This document shows positions 31,573 to 42,280 of a DNA stretch of 64,000 nt, in pieces. The position numbers and the translations under genes are program-made. Numbering within the stretch: the first letter of the stretch is position 1; every line of letters starts with the position of its first letter. The stretch lies in NCBI GenBank assembly GCA_900095095.1, contig FMBT01000353.1, positions 124,001 through 188,000 of the forward strand. Direction: 5' to 3'. Source of the DNA: Fragilariopsis cylindrus CCMP1102 (Eukaryota; Bacillariophyta; Bacillariophyceae; Bacillariales; Bacillariaceae). The notes beneath the pieces are model-generated. The model did no database searches and was not told where the DNA came from. It saw nothing but the letters and a program-made list of their open reading frames with translations.

Positions 31573-33453
31573 AAAATTGGAAATACGGAATGAACAAGGA
31601 GGCACAATAATAAAAGGCACGGAAAGCAAAACTAATGATTGAGTACGACATCTAAATTTGATGAGTTTAGCCAGCAAGACCAAGTGACAAATGCCTATTT
31701 CTTCATGACGAGGAAGCATTATGTGGAAAATTTACACCTCAGGCAATATCAGCATTCACCAGTAACCATTGATGTGCCATCTCACCAACAGTGTATTTAA
31801 CAGGATTCAAGCTATAAGGAAGTTTGTGGTGGTATTTTACGCATGTTAAAATTATTCATTTAGCTGTTACTCTATTATTTGATTCATGTGTACGACATTA
31901 CTCCTCTCTTTGTTATACGCCTCTTGTTGTGACAATATTTTTGAAATTCAACTCCATATTCAATCAATAAAAATCCGGCACTTTATTATTTGCATATTGA
32001 TCCCGTTTACTGTAGAACAAGTTGAGATAAAAATGCCTGTATACAACCAACACTTTCACACTGTCATGTCATGTATCAATGTAAAAATAATTTAAGATAA
32101 TTTTCCATCATGACATTTCAATTCTTGTTACTCGCACATAAAATGGGGAATCATCTAAAATCTGTTGTTTGCTCAACACCTTTTGCTTTCTTGTACACTA
32201 ATATTGTGTGAAATAAATTTTGGTTTGCTGTGAGTCCGAAAACAGCTAAATTAGTTCCTACTAACTCATAATTTTTGAATCGAGACTTTGTCGAAGCGTG
32301 ATTTGGATTATGAAGTTTAGTACTTAATGATATTATTGCAGGTTAATAATAATGAACTTCTAATTTCCATATGCCCCTGTGGAGAATTTACTTTCCCACT
32401 GTATCAAGCACATCGCGTTTTTTTCATTTAACGGGTACGAAGACCTTTTCCTCATTATAGGACTGGTATTTATATAGGACCTATATATATAAATCGGAAT
32501 AGAAAGATCTGTTAAACATGATTGGATTTAGATTACTGTATTTTCGATTCATTATTTTCTTGACTTAGAGCAAAAGAGAACAATGATTATTACACCTTCT
32601 TCACATCAATACAGTACTAAGTACGAGTAGTATTTTTTTTAGAAGTAACGATATGAAAAAATCTTAAGGGTTCAACATTACATACACTACTTAGGCCAGT
32701 GAAGTCGCGTTCTTATTGGATTTTGTTTGAACTTGACCGAAGATTGCATCACTGTACACATACAACATGTTGTATATACAGTATTTGATTCATTTCGTCG
32801 ACGTGCTGGCCTCAGAACCAATCGCGCCGCAGCTTTTCTTTTTTACCATCTATCATCGGATTATGAAATTTTGTTACACGTAAAATTGTTGCATTATGAA
32901 TTTTTATATGTTTACATTTTGTTGAAAGATACACACATAACATTCACATTTATCAAATAATCGCATAATATCATTGTTGTAGTGTATCTAAAGGACGCTC
33001 TTTCAATCAAAAAAAAGGTAAGGATACAGCATATAGCTTTATTATGTTTTTCGTTGTTGTTTTGTTTTGTTCTATTCTTACAATGGTGATTGTATATAGT
33101 TTCGATTACCTCGCTCGTGGACTGTGTTGACGGTTATATGCGAATGCTAATACGAATGCTAATGCGAATGCGAATGCGAATGCTAATGCGAATGCTAATG
33201 CGAATGCGAATAGAATGATTTTGTTCTCCGAACATAAAAGAAAGGACTATATATGCTTTAAAAAAAGAAACACATTGATTGACCGACAACGTCTTACGTT
33301 TCTCTTCATTTCTTCTTCTTCTACTTTTTCTTTCTCTGAAACACTCACTCACTTAATGAATTGAATGTTCTTCACCTATTACATAATTCTGCAAACTCCA
33401 ATAACTCCCTCCACTATTATCAAAAAAACAACAACAACAAAAACGCCCAATAA
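31573..33453. other. intergenic, no gene seen
   Basis: This is 1.9 kb of AT-rich DNA between the element cluster and the multicopper oxidase gene. Short open frames at 31886-32095 and 32727-32960 have no coding character. The only structured feature is a hexamer array at 33138-33212. The oxidase promoter must lie in the last few hundred bases, where A-rich stretches precede the ATG. Confidence 0.6.
33138..33212. repeat. hexanucleotide array (ATGCGA/ATGCTA)
   Basis: About twelve consecutive hexamers alternate between the two variants ATGCGA and ATGCTA, with one ATACGA unit. The reverse-strand frame through it yields an Ile/Arg/Ser repeat peptide that is not a credible gene. Confidence 0.9.
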
Positions 33454-35766
33454 ATGATAAGATCCAAATCAAATATGCGTTTCACTAATTCCATTTTGGT
33501 CATTATGGCCGCCCTATATTTACCTTCTTTTCACGGCGACGGCGTTGTTGTTGTTGCTGCCGCCGCCGCTACTAACGAAGCAGTAGGACAAGATAACAAC
33601 GTCGATGTGGTTGTTGTTGTTGAGGACTTTACTATTACTGACGTTGAAGAGACTGAGACTACCGATGCTACTACTAATGGTATTGTTTCTACCAGATTAC
33701 TCAAAAAGGATAAATCAAACAAAAAGGATAAATCAAATTCAAATAAGAAAAAGATGAAGCGTGCAAAGAAGCAGAAAAGTAGTAAGACCAATTCACCAAC
33801 CGTTACCAGTTCACCAACTGTTACACCACCACCATTATCTGATGGTGAACTAACATTTCCAAAACAAGTATTTGCAGGTAATGGTCGGATGGTTGTTACA
33901 ATGGATTATGTTGAACATAAAACAGTTGCTGCCACAACATTTTCAACACGTGCATTACATGGTGGTATACCTGGTAATACGGTTATTGTCAAAAGTGGTG
34001 AAACATTAGAAGTATCATTTCAAAATAAATTAGTACTCCAACCTAACTCTGTTCAAGAAGATGAAAAAAATAATTCATATGGTATACCTGATACAACAAA
34101 TTTACATTTTCATGGTGGACATATTTCTGGTGAAGAACCATCTGATGATATATATATTCATGTTCGACCTGGTGATAAATATGAATATACATCTAAATTT
34201 CCAGAAAATCATATGCCAGGTACACATTGGGTACGTTACGTTACGTCCGTCCGGTCCAAGTCCAACAACACACGACATTTAATCGTTTTCAGTCCAGTTT
34301 GGTTTCAGTTTCAGTTTCAGTTTCAGTTTCATTTCATATTATTATTTTTCCATTGCAAATTGTAGTGTCTCGTCTCGTCTCGTCTCATCTGATATACTGA
34401 TATATATACACACACACACTAACGTATTGTATTTGTTTCTCTTTCCTTCTGTATTGAAAATAAAATAAATGTAATAAAATATAGTCCCATCCTCATGTAC
34501 ACGGTTCATCTACACTTCAAGTTGGAGGTGGTGCAGCGTTTGCGATTATTGTTCCAGATGATCCAAATGTTATTGAAATCCCACAGGAGGTTACAGATGC
34601 AACTGATATCTTATTAGTTGTACAAGATTTTAGAAATTTAACAAATAGTGTTGCAAGTACATCACGTGATGAAAAATTTGAACTTGTTATCAATCCAGAT
34701 GTTAACGGTGGTGATCAATTCCGTCTTGTGAATGGAAAGTATCGTCCGAACTTAACTATCATTCCTGGTGAATGGTATCGCTTTCGTACTATTTATGCTG
34801 GATGGCTTACAGATAATCTTGATCTACAGATTGTATCAGCTGATGACGATGATGATATTGACAATACTGTCCGACCATGTGAAACAATTCTTCTTGCAAA
34901 AGATGGTATCTATATTAAAGATTATCCTCGACCTATTGATATTTTTCCTCTTCCTGCTGGTGGTAGAGCAGATATTATGGTTAGATGTCCAACTGAAGGA
35001 TCATTTATTGCAAAACATTATACAGCTGAAGAAGATTTGTTTACAATTACATCAAAATTACCCAAAGGACAAAAGAAGATTAAAATGTCTCCAGGACCTA
35101 CCATAGGTTTTGTATGGGATTTTCCTGCATACTTAACAGACCTTCAAGAAGAAACTACTGAACCCGGTTGTGATTGTACTACCAAATTGTCTAGACGTGA
35201 AGATTTAGCTTTCGTTGTCAATGATAGACAATTTGCAGCAGACAGTTACTTACACACTGTTAGTTACGGTGATGTCGCTGAAAGAACACTTACTGGTCTT
35301 GCTAAACATACATATCATCAACATGTATATCCGTTTCAAGTCCAGACTGGATTTGATAATGCTACAACCAATGAGGGTGGATATTGGAAAAATGGTACGT
35401 ATTTATCTTATCTATCTAAACTGGTTATATTTTATGTATATGGTATTGTATTATAACAACTCTAACATATATATTAATACTTGTTTTCCTTCTTTTACTC
35501 ATAATTAATTTTACTTACGAATAATAAAATAAATAAATAAAAACAAAATAGGTGACTGGCAAGATTCAATTAAAGCTGATTTACAGAACACTATTACTAT
35601 GAAATATCGTCCTATTGTATTTTCAGGAAAGATTATGTTGCATTGTCATATTTTAACTCATGAAGATACAGGTATGATGTCACAAGAACGTGTTGTATTT
35701 AACAATGATACTAGTGGTAATGGTCAATGTACATGTGACTACACATATGATTATATTGATATTTAA
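33454..35766 (+). CDS. multicopper oxidase, secreted or membrane-exposed
   Basis: There are three exons, at 33454-34230, 34485-35394 and 35552-35766, joined by GT-AG introns that keep the frame and give about 633 residues. An N-terminal signal peptide is likely (ILVIMAALYLPSFHG). A Thr/Lys/Ser-rich spacer follows, then three cupredoxin-like domains. Copper ligands are visible: NLHFHGG at about 216, HWSHPHVHGSS at about 258 spanning the first splice junction, HTYHQHVYPFQV at about 533, and LHCHILTHEDTGMM at about 592 with the Cys that bridges type 1 and type 3 copper. The set is complete. Family members oxidise phenols, metals such as Fe(II) or Mn(II), or other organics using oxygen. The motifs do not reveal the substrate. 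They look nearer to bacterial CotA-like enzymes than to Fet3. Confidence 0.88.
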
Positions 35767-36191
35767 ATGGAAGAAAGAATCTAAAAAAAAGAGAGGAAAG
35801 AAGAAACTAAAATAAGAGAAGAGAGCCCAAAAAAAATAAGAGAGAAAGAAACGAATCGAGATAATGGATTCATTCAAAAGATAAACCATGCTAGCTATCA
35901 AAAAAGTACGTAAATATATACTAAAAAGAAAAAGAATAATACTATCATTACTACACTAACACGTAAAACGTGCATTTACAGTAACAAAAACATTTAATTA
36001 TCCAACATAAACTACATCGTACAGTAACGTTATGAAATACAGTAATATACGTATAATGTACCATCGTTTCCCTAATTGTATTACCATACTAATAGCTGCT
36101 ACTAAGTGGAACTTGAATTATTAATGATTGGGCAGTGACGATTCGTTGTGATTATGAATGTCCATATTTTTAATATCACAGCAATAAAATT
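35767..36191. other. intergenic between oxidase gene and tRNA-Pro
   Basis: This is AT-rich DNA with a purine-rich stretch just after the oxidase stop, presumably 3' UTR. No gene or repeat was seen. Confidence 0.6.
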
Positions 36192-36263
36192 GTCCGATTG
36201 GTCTAGAGGCATGATTCCTGCTTTGGGTGCAGGAGGTCCCGGGTTCGATTCCCGGATCGGACC
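36192..36263 (+). tRNA. tRNA-Pro (UGG), second copy
   Basis: The 72 bases are identical to the gene at 3650-3721, in the same orientation, with anticodon TGG in the loop TTTGGGT. A T-rich terminator (TTCGTTTTATTTT) follows. The flanks differ between the two copies, so this is not a large recent duplication. Confidence 0.95.
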
Positions 36264-36668
36264 TTCGTTTTATTTTAATTGGAAAATCTATGCTTGATCT
36301 CATTCGATCAAAAAAAAAATTAGATTCTTTTTTATGATTTCTTTATTTGGCGATTGTGCGGAAATCGGAAAGGGCATATATTGTGTCACAGCGGCAGGTG
36401 TGACTGAACCCGAATAACGCCTCATTAGTATCTAAAAAACATGTACAGAATGCGTTTGACGTTGAGGAATGAAACAAATGTCGTACAAGCCAGGAAGCTA
36501 CTTCAAGTACCTTTTAAGTGTCGATGTCGTCAATCGATACTATTGAAGAATAGTAAGAATCTTGTCTAGGTATTTCAATCACATCTGTTATTGCTGTACA
36601 AGCACTCATTGCACTAGAGATTTAGTAGCTTGCTTATCACTCATACAAATACAAAAAAGTAGTAGAGT
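36264..36668. other. intergenic, upstream of the Cys-rich membrane protein
   Basis: About 400 bases hold an A run and a T-rich tract after the tRNA. No gene was seen. The region presumably holds the promoter of the gene that begins at 36669. Confidence 0.5.
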
Positions 36669-38378
36669 ATGACGACGACGAACTTACTTACATCGACACT
36701 TCCAAAGTGGTTTCCAGTTTCTCCAGCAAAAAGAAGATTGGACTACGATAATGACGACAACTATCAAAGTTATCTGGTAGATAGTGACGGTAATTCATAC
36801 GAACCTTATGCAATGGCATGGCGTTATTTGGGAATGTACATTGATTGTGACGTTCAACAAGAGTACAACAATGATGGTGATTATGATGGATCCGATGTCT
36901 ACCGAAATCGACAACGACAAAGACGTACTACTACTAACACTAACACCAATACGAAGCAGAGAAATCTTTCTGGTAGTGGTAGCAATGATGGTGATGATTG
37001 TTCTAGAAAGGTATTATGGGCTGCATATGTCGATCCTGGTTATCGTGGAGATTCAATTGGAGAATATCAATTTTATAATCGATTTGAGGAAACATGGGAT
37101 AAATCAACATGCCAAACTGGTAGATGTGCCAAGATGGACTGTCATTCATCAAAGAGTCGTTTCAAATTAATTGGTGTATTCAAAGAGGCAGATGGATTAA
37201 CCGATTGGGCAGAACAATTATTTAAACATGAAGGATATTGTGTTTGGAATGATAATGCTAATGCGAATAATGACTATGACAACGAAGAAGGAAGTGGAAG
37301 CGGCGATAGTAATGATGATGATGACGAAGATAGTGATTATGAATTTATGTCGTCATTGCAGCAAAATCAAGTACAAGAATGTACGAGTATGTACTTAACA
37401 GACGATGACGGAAATTCTGTATATCGTCACTTACGACCACAGGGAGAAGGCAACATAACAGATAGTCTATATACAGATGAAGATTGTACACAAAAATCAT
37501 ACATGAGTTTTGCGGATTATATTATTAAGTGGTATACAAATTATTATTACGATAGTGATAAAGGTCAACAGGTTGCTGAAAAATGGCAAGCAAATACAGT
37601 CCGATGGAATGAATTAATGACAGATTATAAAGTTTGTCAACCATGTCGAGCATATACTAAAACTCCAACGTATGATGATGATGCAGATCGTCTTCGTTTT
37701 CTTCGTCGACTTGATGACAACGATGACGGTGAAGGTGATGAAGAACAATATGGATATAATTGCTACGATGATGCTGGTTATCGCAATTGTAGTAAGTTAC
37801 TTATCCTTTTGTATTTTATCTATTGCCTATTGTATTCCCTTGTTTTCATTGCCGTTGCTTTGCTGCATGCTCACGCGCTTTCCCTCTACTAATTTAAATC
37901 AACAAATGGAATAAAAGACCAGTGCCACAAATTCGAAACAAAGACCGATATGGAAGCAGCAACAGTATCTGACCTAGAACGCGCATCAGCACAGGGGACA
38001 ATTTTAGCTATTAAAGTAGATGGAGTTACATACGGAAAGGGTGGAATTGATTGGCATGATGTAGAATTAGAAACTCAAGCTGGAATATTCGTCCTAGTGG
38101 CAGTTGCTATTTTGGGTATGATTTTTCTTCTTGTTCGATTTTTCGGGTGGAAATCTATATCCGAATTCTTTTGTACCCCTGTTAGAATAAGTCGACGACG
38201 ACGACGGCGACGACTTAAAAACAAGAGCTTGATTGAAACTTTCGTTATTGATTCTACCAATACGAATACCGACAACAACGATGATTCTAATTCCTCCGAA
38301 GAGAAACCATGGTCGAACGAGATGGTAGACGAACTTTCGAAAAGAGAGAAGTTATCGAAAAGCAACGTCGTGAAATAG
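36669..38378 (+). CDS. Cys-rich single-pass membrane protein, diatom-type family of unknown function
   Basis: Exon 1 is 36669-37791 and exon 2 starts at 37918 after a 126-base GT-AG intron. The join gives ...YRNCNQCHKFE. The long N-terminal domain has acidic, Asn-rich inserts between conserved-looking blocks: AMAWRYLGMYIDCD, KVLWAAYVDPGYRGDSIGEYQ, GRCAKMDCH, FKLIGVFKEA, LFKHEGYCVW and YKVCQPCRAY. The Cys content suggests a lumenal or extracellular fold. One helix follows (AGIFVLVAVAILGMIFLLVRFF) and then a very basic cytosolic stretch. From memory, proteins with the FKHEGYCVW-type block recur in diatoms without an assigned function. No obvious signal peptide is visible at the N terminus. The frame ends at 38378, but strongly charged coding-like sequence continues in another frame. 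Confidence 0.7.
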
Positions 38379-39140
38379 AGCAAATGAAACTAGAGCTAGA
38401 TCAACAATATACCATTAGAGAAATGGAATGGGAAACGAATCGAAGAGAGTTGAACGAATACAAGAAGAAGAGGAAGGAAAGTAGTAACTTCCCGCCAGAA
38501 TCCATTGAAGTAGATGCAGGAAAAGATGATGATAGAGAAGAAGAAACGGAGGGTCAACTAACGGAAAGCGAATGTGCTATGTCGGAGACCAATAGCTTTG
38601 TAACGGCAGAAGCTCTAGAAAAGAAAACTGACGACAAAAACAACAAGATAATCAACAAGAACAAGACCACGACACGAAGGAAAAATGCATGGAGAGAGAA
38701 ATAAGATAAAAAAGAAGATAGGTGCAGTAGTAGTAGTAATCAATGAAAGTGGAAAGGAAGAACATCAGCAAGAAAGTTGCGAAGTAGTAGTGGAAGAACA
38801 AGAACAAGTAGATAGTGACAACGTAGAACATGCACGTGAACAACAACAGCAAGAACAAGGCACGGAAGAAAAGTGCACGGAAGGAGAAAACAGCAAAGCA
38901 ATAGTAGCGGAAAAACAAGAGCAAGAGCAAGAACAAGAACAAGAACAATTAGATTGCGACAACGGAGAACAGACACAGAGACAGGAACAACAACAAGAAA
39001 ACCAAGTTCAAGGATTAGAGCAAGCTGAAGAACGTGAAGGAGAAAAAGCAGAGGGCGTGGTCATTTCGAACGATACAGACGAATTGATAAAGGAGGAAAA
39101 AGAAGAAGAAATACCTATTCACAATCACGAAATAATCTAA
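38309..39140 (+). CDS. charged coiled-coil ORFs, probably the tail of the preceding gene
   Basis: Two overlapping plus-strand frames (38309-38704 and 38685-39140) continue directly from the membrane protein. The first has clear coiled-coil character (EKQRREIEQMKLELDQQ). The second is Gln/Glu-rich and ends ...EEEIPIHNHEII. The second shares the phase of the membrane-protein exon and the first does not, so one cytosolic tail could be read with two frame changes. Alternatives are an unrecognised small intron or separate low-complexity ORFs. No independent promoter or domain is seen. Confidence 0.4.
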
Positions 39141-39205
39141 TGAAATATAGTATTGTGTATTAATTAGCTTGTTATTTATGAATGGTTCCTTTCTTATCTA
39201 TGATA

Positions 39206-41064
39206 TTATACTTGTATGTTCTGACGACCCAATGATTGGATCGCCTTTTCCGCGACTTGCTTTGCACCAATTAAAACTAAAGGTACTCCATTGCCCGGCC
39301 TAGTACTAGCGCCACAATACAACACGTTTGGGAGACCAGACGATTCTGGTCCAGGACGTGTCAAGCTGAGTTGGGCAAATCCGTGGCTCTTTTTATTTAT
39401 AAGGAAGAAGATATGGAACAACAACGAAGGAGATAAATTAGTAAAGGTATCGACAATACATCGTTCGAATAGCGGCAGAGCGGCTCAGTAGAAACCCCAC
39501 GATAATGCATCCTTCTACTCTATATGCATATGTAATTGCAGTTAACTTACCAATCCGAATGGGGTTCCAGCAGCTACGTTATATTGATCGGCCCATGTTG
39601 CTGGTGTTTTATATTCTTCGTGGATGATATGATCTTCAAGATTAGTCAAAGATTCAACCGCGGCAAATCGTTTCAGGACAGTTTTCCGTAATTGTGATAC
39701 AACCTCGGGCGGAAATTGTTTTTGGTACTATCCATTGCTTCCTTTCGTGGTAGATTTCACATTCTTCGTCTCGCAAAAGCGTCCTACATGGAACGAGTAC
39801 CATAAGGGTATCACAGCCAGGAGGTGCAACGGATGGATCTATTTTACTTGGACGGTGGACATAAAAGTTGAATGGAACGTCTTCTTCTTCGCCTGTATTG
39901 TTTTCTGGTACTACATCCTGCTGTGACTGTTGGTCCCGTAAAACTTGCCAACTAGCTTCAGCTTGAGACCGAGTCCTTGTCGAAAGAAATACGTTGTGCG
40001 TATTAAGATCGTCAAGTGACTTATCTAGCGACCAATAGAAGGAAACAACGCCACTACTAAAGGTAAAACTATCATCCCAATCAAATTTATCGGTTTTCAG
40101 CGGTGACGGTGACGGTGTAGGTGATAAATGTGATGTTTTGGTAGGTTGTTGTATATCATTGTTTTCATTCCTAATGTTTTTGCTGTTATTTGCATTACTG
40201 CCATTGCTATCATCGGTATTGCTGTCGTCAATAAGTAGCGACTTTTTGGCATAAGGTAGATCAGCATTGACAATGATCAAATCGGCAGAGATAAATTCAT
40301 TTTCAACAACAGTATCATCGCTATCAATAGTTGAAGATTGTAGCCAAACTCCATCCTTGGTTACACCCGTTACGGTCGTATCGCATCGAATATCTACATC
40401 CAAATCTGTCACCAAACGTTCCAATGCGTTTGTTACGGCTTGGAATCCACCCATGGGTGCAAATACTGGTTGATATGTACGAACATAATATTATTATAAG
40501 CGGACAGAATGAAGCAAAACACAGTTAGGATTATTGGTTCGTATCACAAAATTCTATAGAAATGAAATCGATAGGGTAGAATATTTCATCGATCCTAATG
40601 TGTGACATATTGCGGCATTTTAAAAAAAAAGGAGAAAAAAGTATATCGTAACGTACCTCCCGCCTTGTCATTGGTGGGATGCAATTCAATAGCGGCCAAT
40701 AATCCAAAAACTGCTGGTGCTGTTGATTTTAATACCCCACCACCAATTAATTTTTCATTCCGATATGGTTCTAATCCAACATACAGATCTTGAAAGGATG
40801 CCAGTGCTTTTAATTTATTGGAATCAAATATTTCATCTAACACATCCGAATGTGGTTTCAGAGGCCAGGCACGACCAAAGTTTTTTAAGGATTGAATTAA
40901 AAATTCTGGTACTGTTGTCAAATCGAGTCGTTCTTCGATAAAATTTGGTAATCCTGCATTCAAATAGGCAGACGTTATAGTCATATAATCATCCCATTTC
41001 TTAGAACCATCTACTTCGTAGGTATCCATTTTAGTTCTAGACAATGCCTTTTCTACTTCTTGAT

Positions 41065-41096
<32 letters not shown>

Positions 41097-41809
41097 ATTT
41101 GTTCTGGGAATCCTACAGATATTCGATCACCGTCATCGAAAATTACTTGATAGGCGGGTACGCATTGAACTATATCCAATCCATAATCACTTGCCGTTTT
41201 ATTCGTGGATGTTGTTTCTGTAAAAAGGTCTTTGTAGATACTTGGTAGAAGCAATAAGCTCGGTCCTTGCTCATGTCGAAATAATGATGATTTTTTGTAA
41301 TTGTTGTCGCCGTCATTGTTGCCAGTAGTGTCTAAGTCTACCTTTCCTACTGTTGGATCGACCCAAAACGATCCACATCGTCCTCCCACTTGGGAATTCT
41401 TTTCCAATATCGTCACCTTTGTTGGTTTCGTCTCACTACTACTGCTGCTGCTACTACTACTGGCGGCGATTCTAGCTGCTACCGCTAAGCCTCCAATACC
41501 TCCTCCTACCACGACAACGTGCTGGCCCGTTGCAGTATCATATAGTGAAGATGACGACGATGATGATGATGATGATGATGCTGATGCTGAGGATAAATAA
41601 TAGTTCGTGGATACTACTGGGGGTAGAGTGATAGGAATGAAGGATGACGCCGATTCCAAAAAGAAAAATAGTATACTTATTATTGATGTTGTAATAAGTA
41701 GTATAGGCGATACTAATGGCAGTCGCTGTGGCTTCTGCCGTACACCACGATGACGGCAATATATGTTTGTGATGTTGGTGGTGGCGATTGTTACGGTTGA
41801 GGACGTCAT
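39206..41809 (-). CDS. plastid carotenoid isomerase/phytoene desaturase-like FAD enzyme
   Basis: Three minus-strand exons (41809-40657, 40465-39551, 39388-39206) have GT-AG introns. The N terminus has a hydrophobic signal followed by SASSFIP, which resembles the ASAFAP plastid-import motif of diatoms. At about residue 95 lies the dinucleotide-binding motif VVVVGGGIGGLAVAARI, followed by the ILEKNSQVGGRCGSF block. The middle has VFAPMGGFQAV at the first splice. The end has YNVAAGTPFGL, SHGFAQL and CGASTRPGNGVPLVLIGA, the CrtI/CRTISO signature. It probably acts on carotenes in the plastid, and the exact reaction is not decidable here. Near 39727-39740 the frame changes. Coding resumes as YQKQFPPEVVSQLRK, so either a base is lost or mis-assembled, or a tiny intron is present. 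Confidence 0.8.
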
Positions 41810-42280
41810 AATGATATTGGTTGAAAAATGTTCCTCATTGTGTACATTACATCATGGCGCTTTACACCTTCTTTACAGTACACCGATTCACCGATTGATG
41901 GATGATGACAACTGAAGAAGAAAAGAATATCTATTTTCAAAAAATAAGCATGACTGAAAAATAATCTACATCAATACATACGCATAAAACCTATGATCAG
42001 TATGAGTAGGTGTACAGCCTCTCATCGAAATCTACCGTAATACTACCGGTATTAGTACGATGACCAAGCTACAGTATGCACAAGAGGCAAGAGGAGAAAC
42101 AAAAAAGGATACAACACATCACAGCACTTCTACTAGCGAGCTATTCGTATCGTATCGTCTTGCTATTGATTGGAATTTGTTGAAAGGGTCGATATCTAAA
42201 TTAAATCGCAGTTGATATATATATATATTCTCAGTTATCTCTTTCTGTCCGAAAAATCGAGAAATAATCAATCATTCAAA
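41810..42280. promoter_or_regulatory. divergent promoter region between the FAD enzyme and EMC1
   Basis: About 470 bases separate two divergent start codons and must contain both promoters. The stretch is AT-rich, with a short TA repeat (TATATATATATATTC) about 60 bases before the EMC1 ATG. No clear binding motif can be assigned. Confidence 0.5.

Noticed and set aside
33134-33352. 72-codon minus frame ending in Ile/Arg/Ser repeats
   Set aside because: The tail is a translation of the hexamer array.
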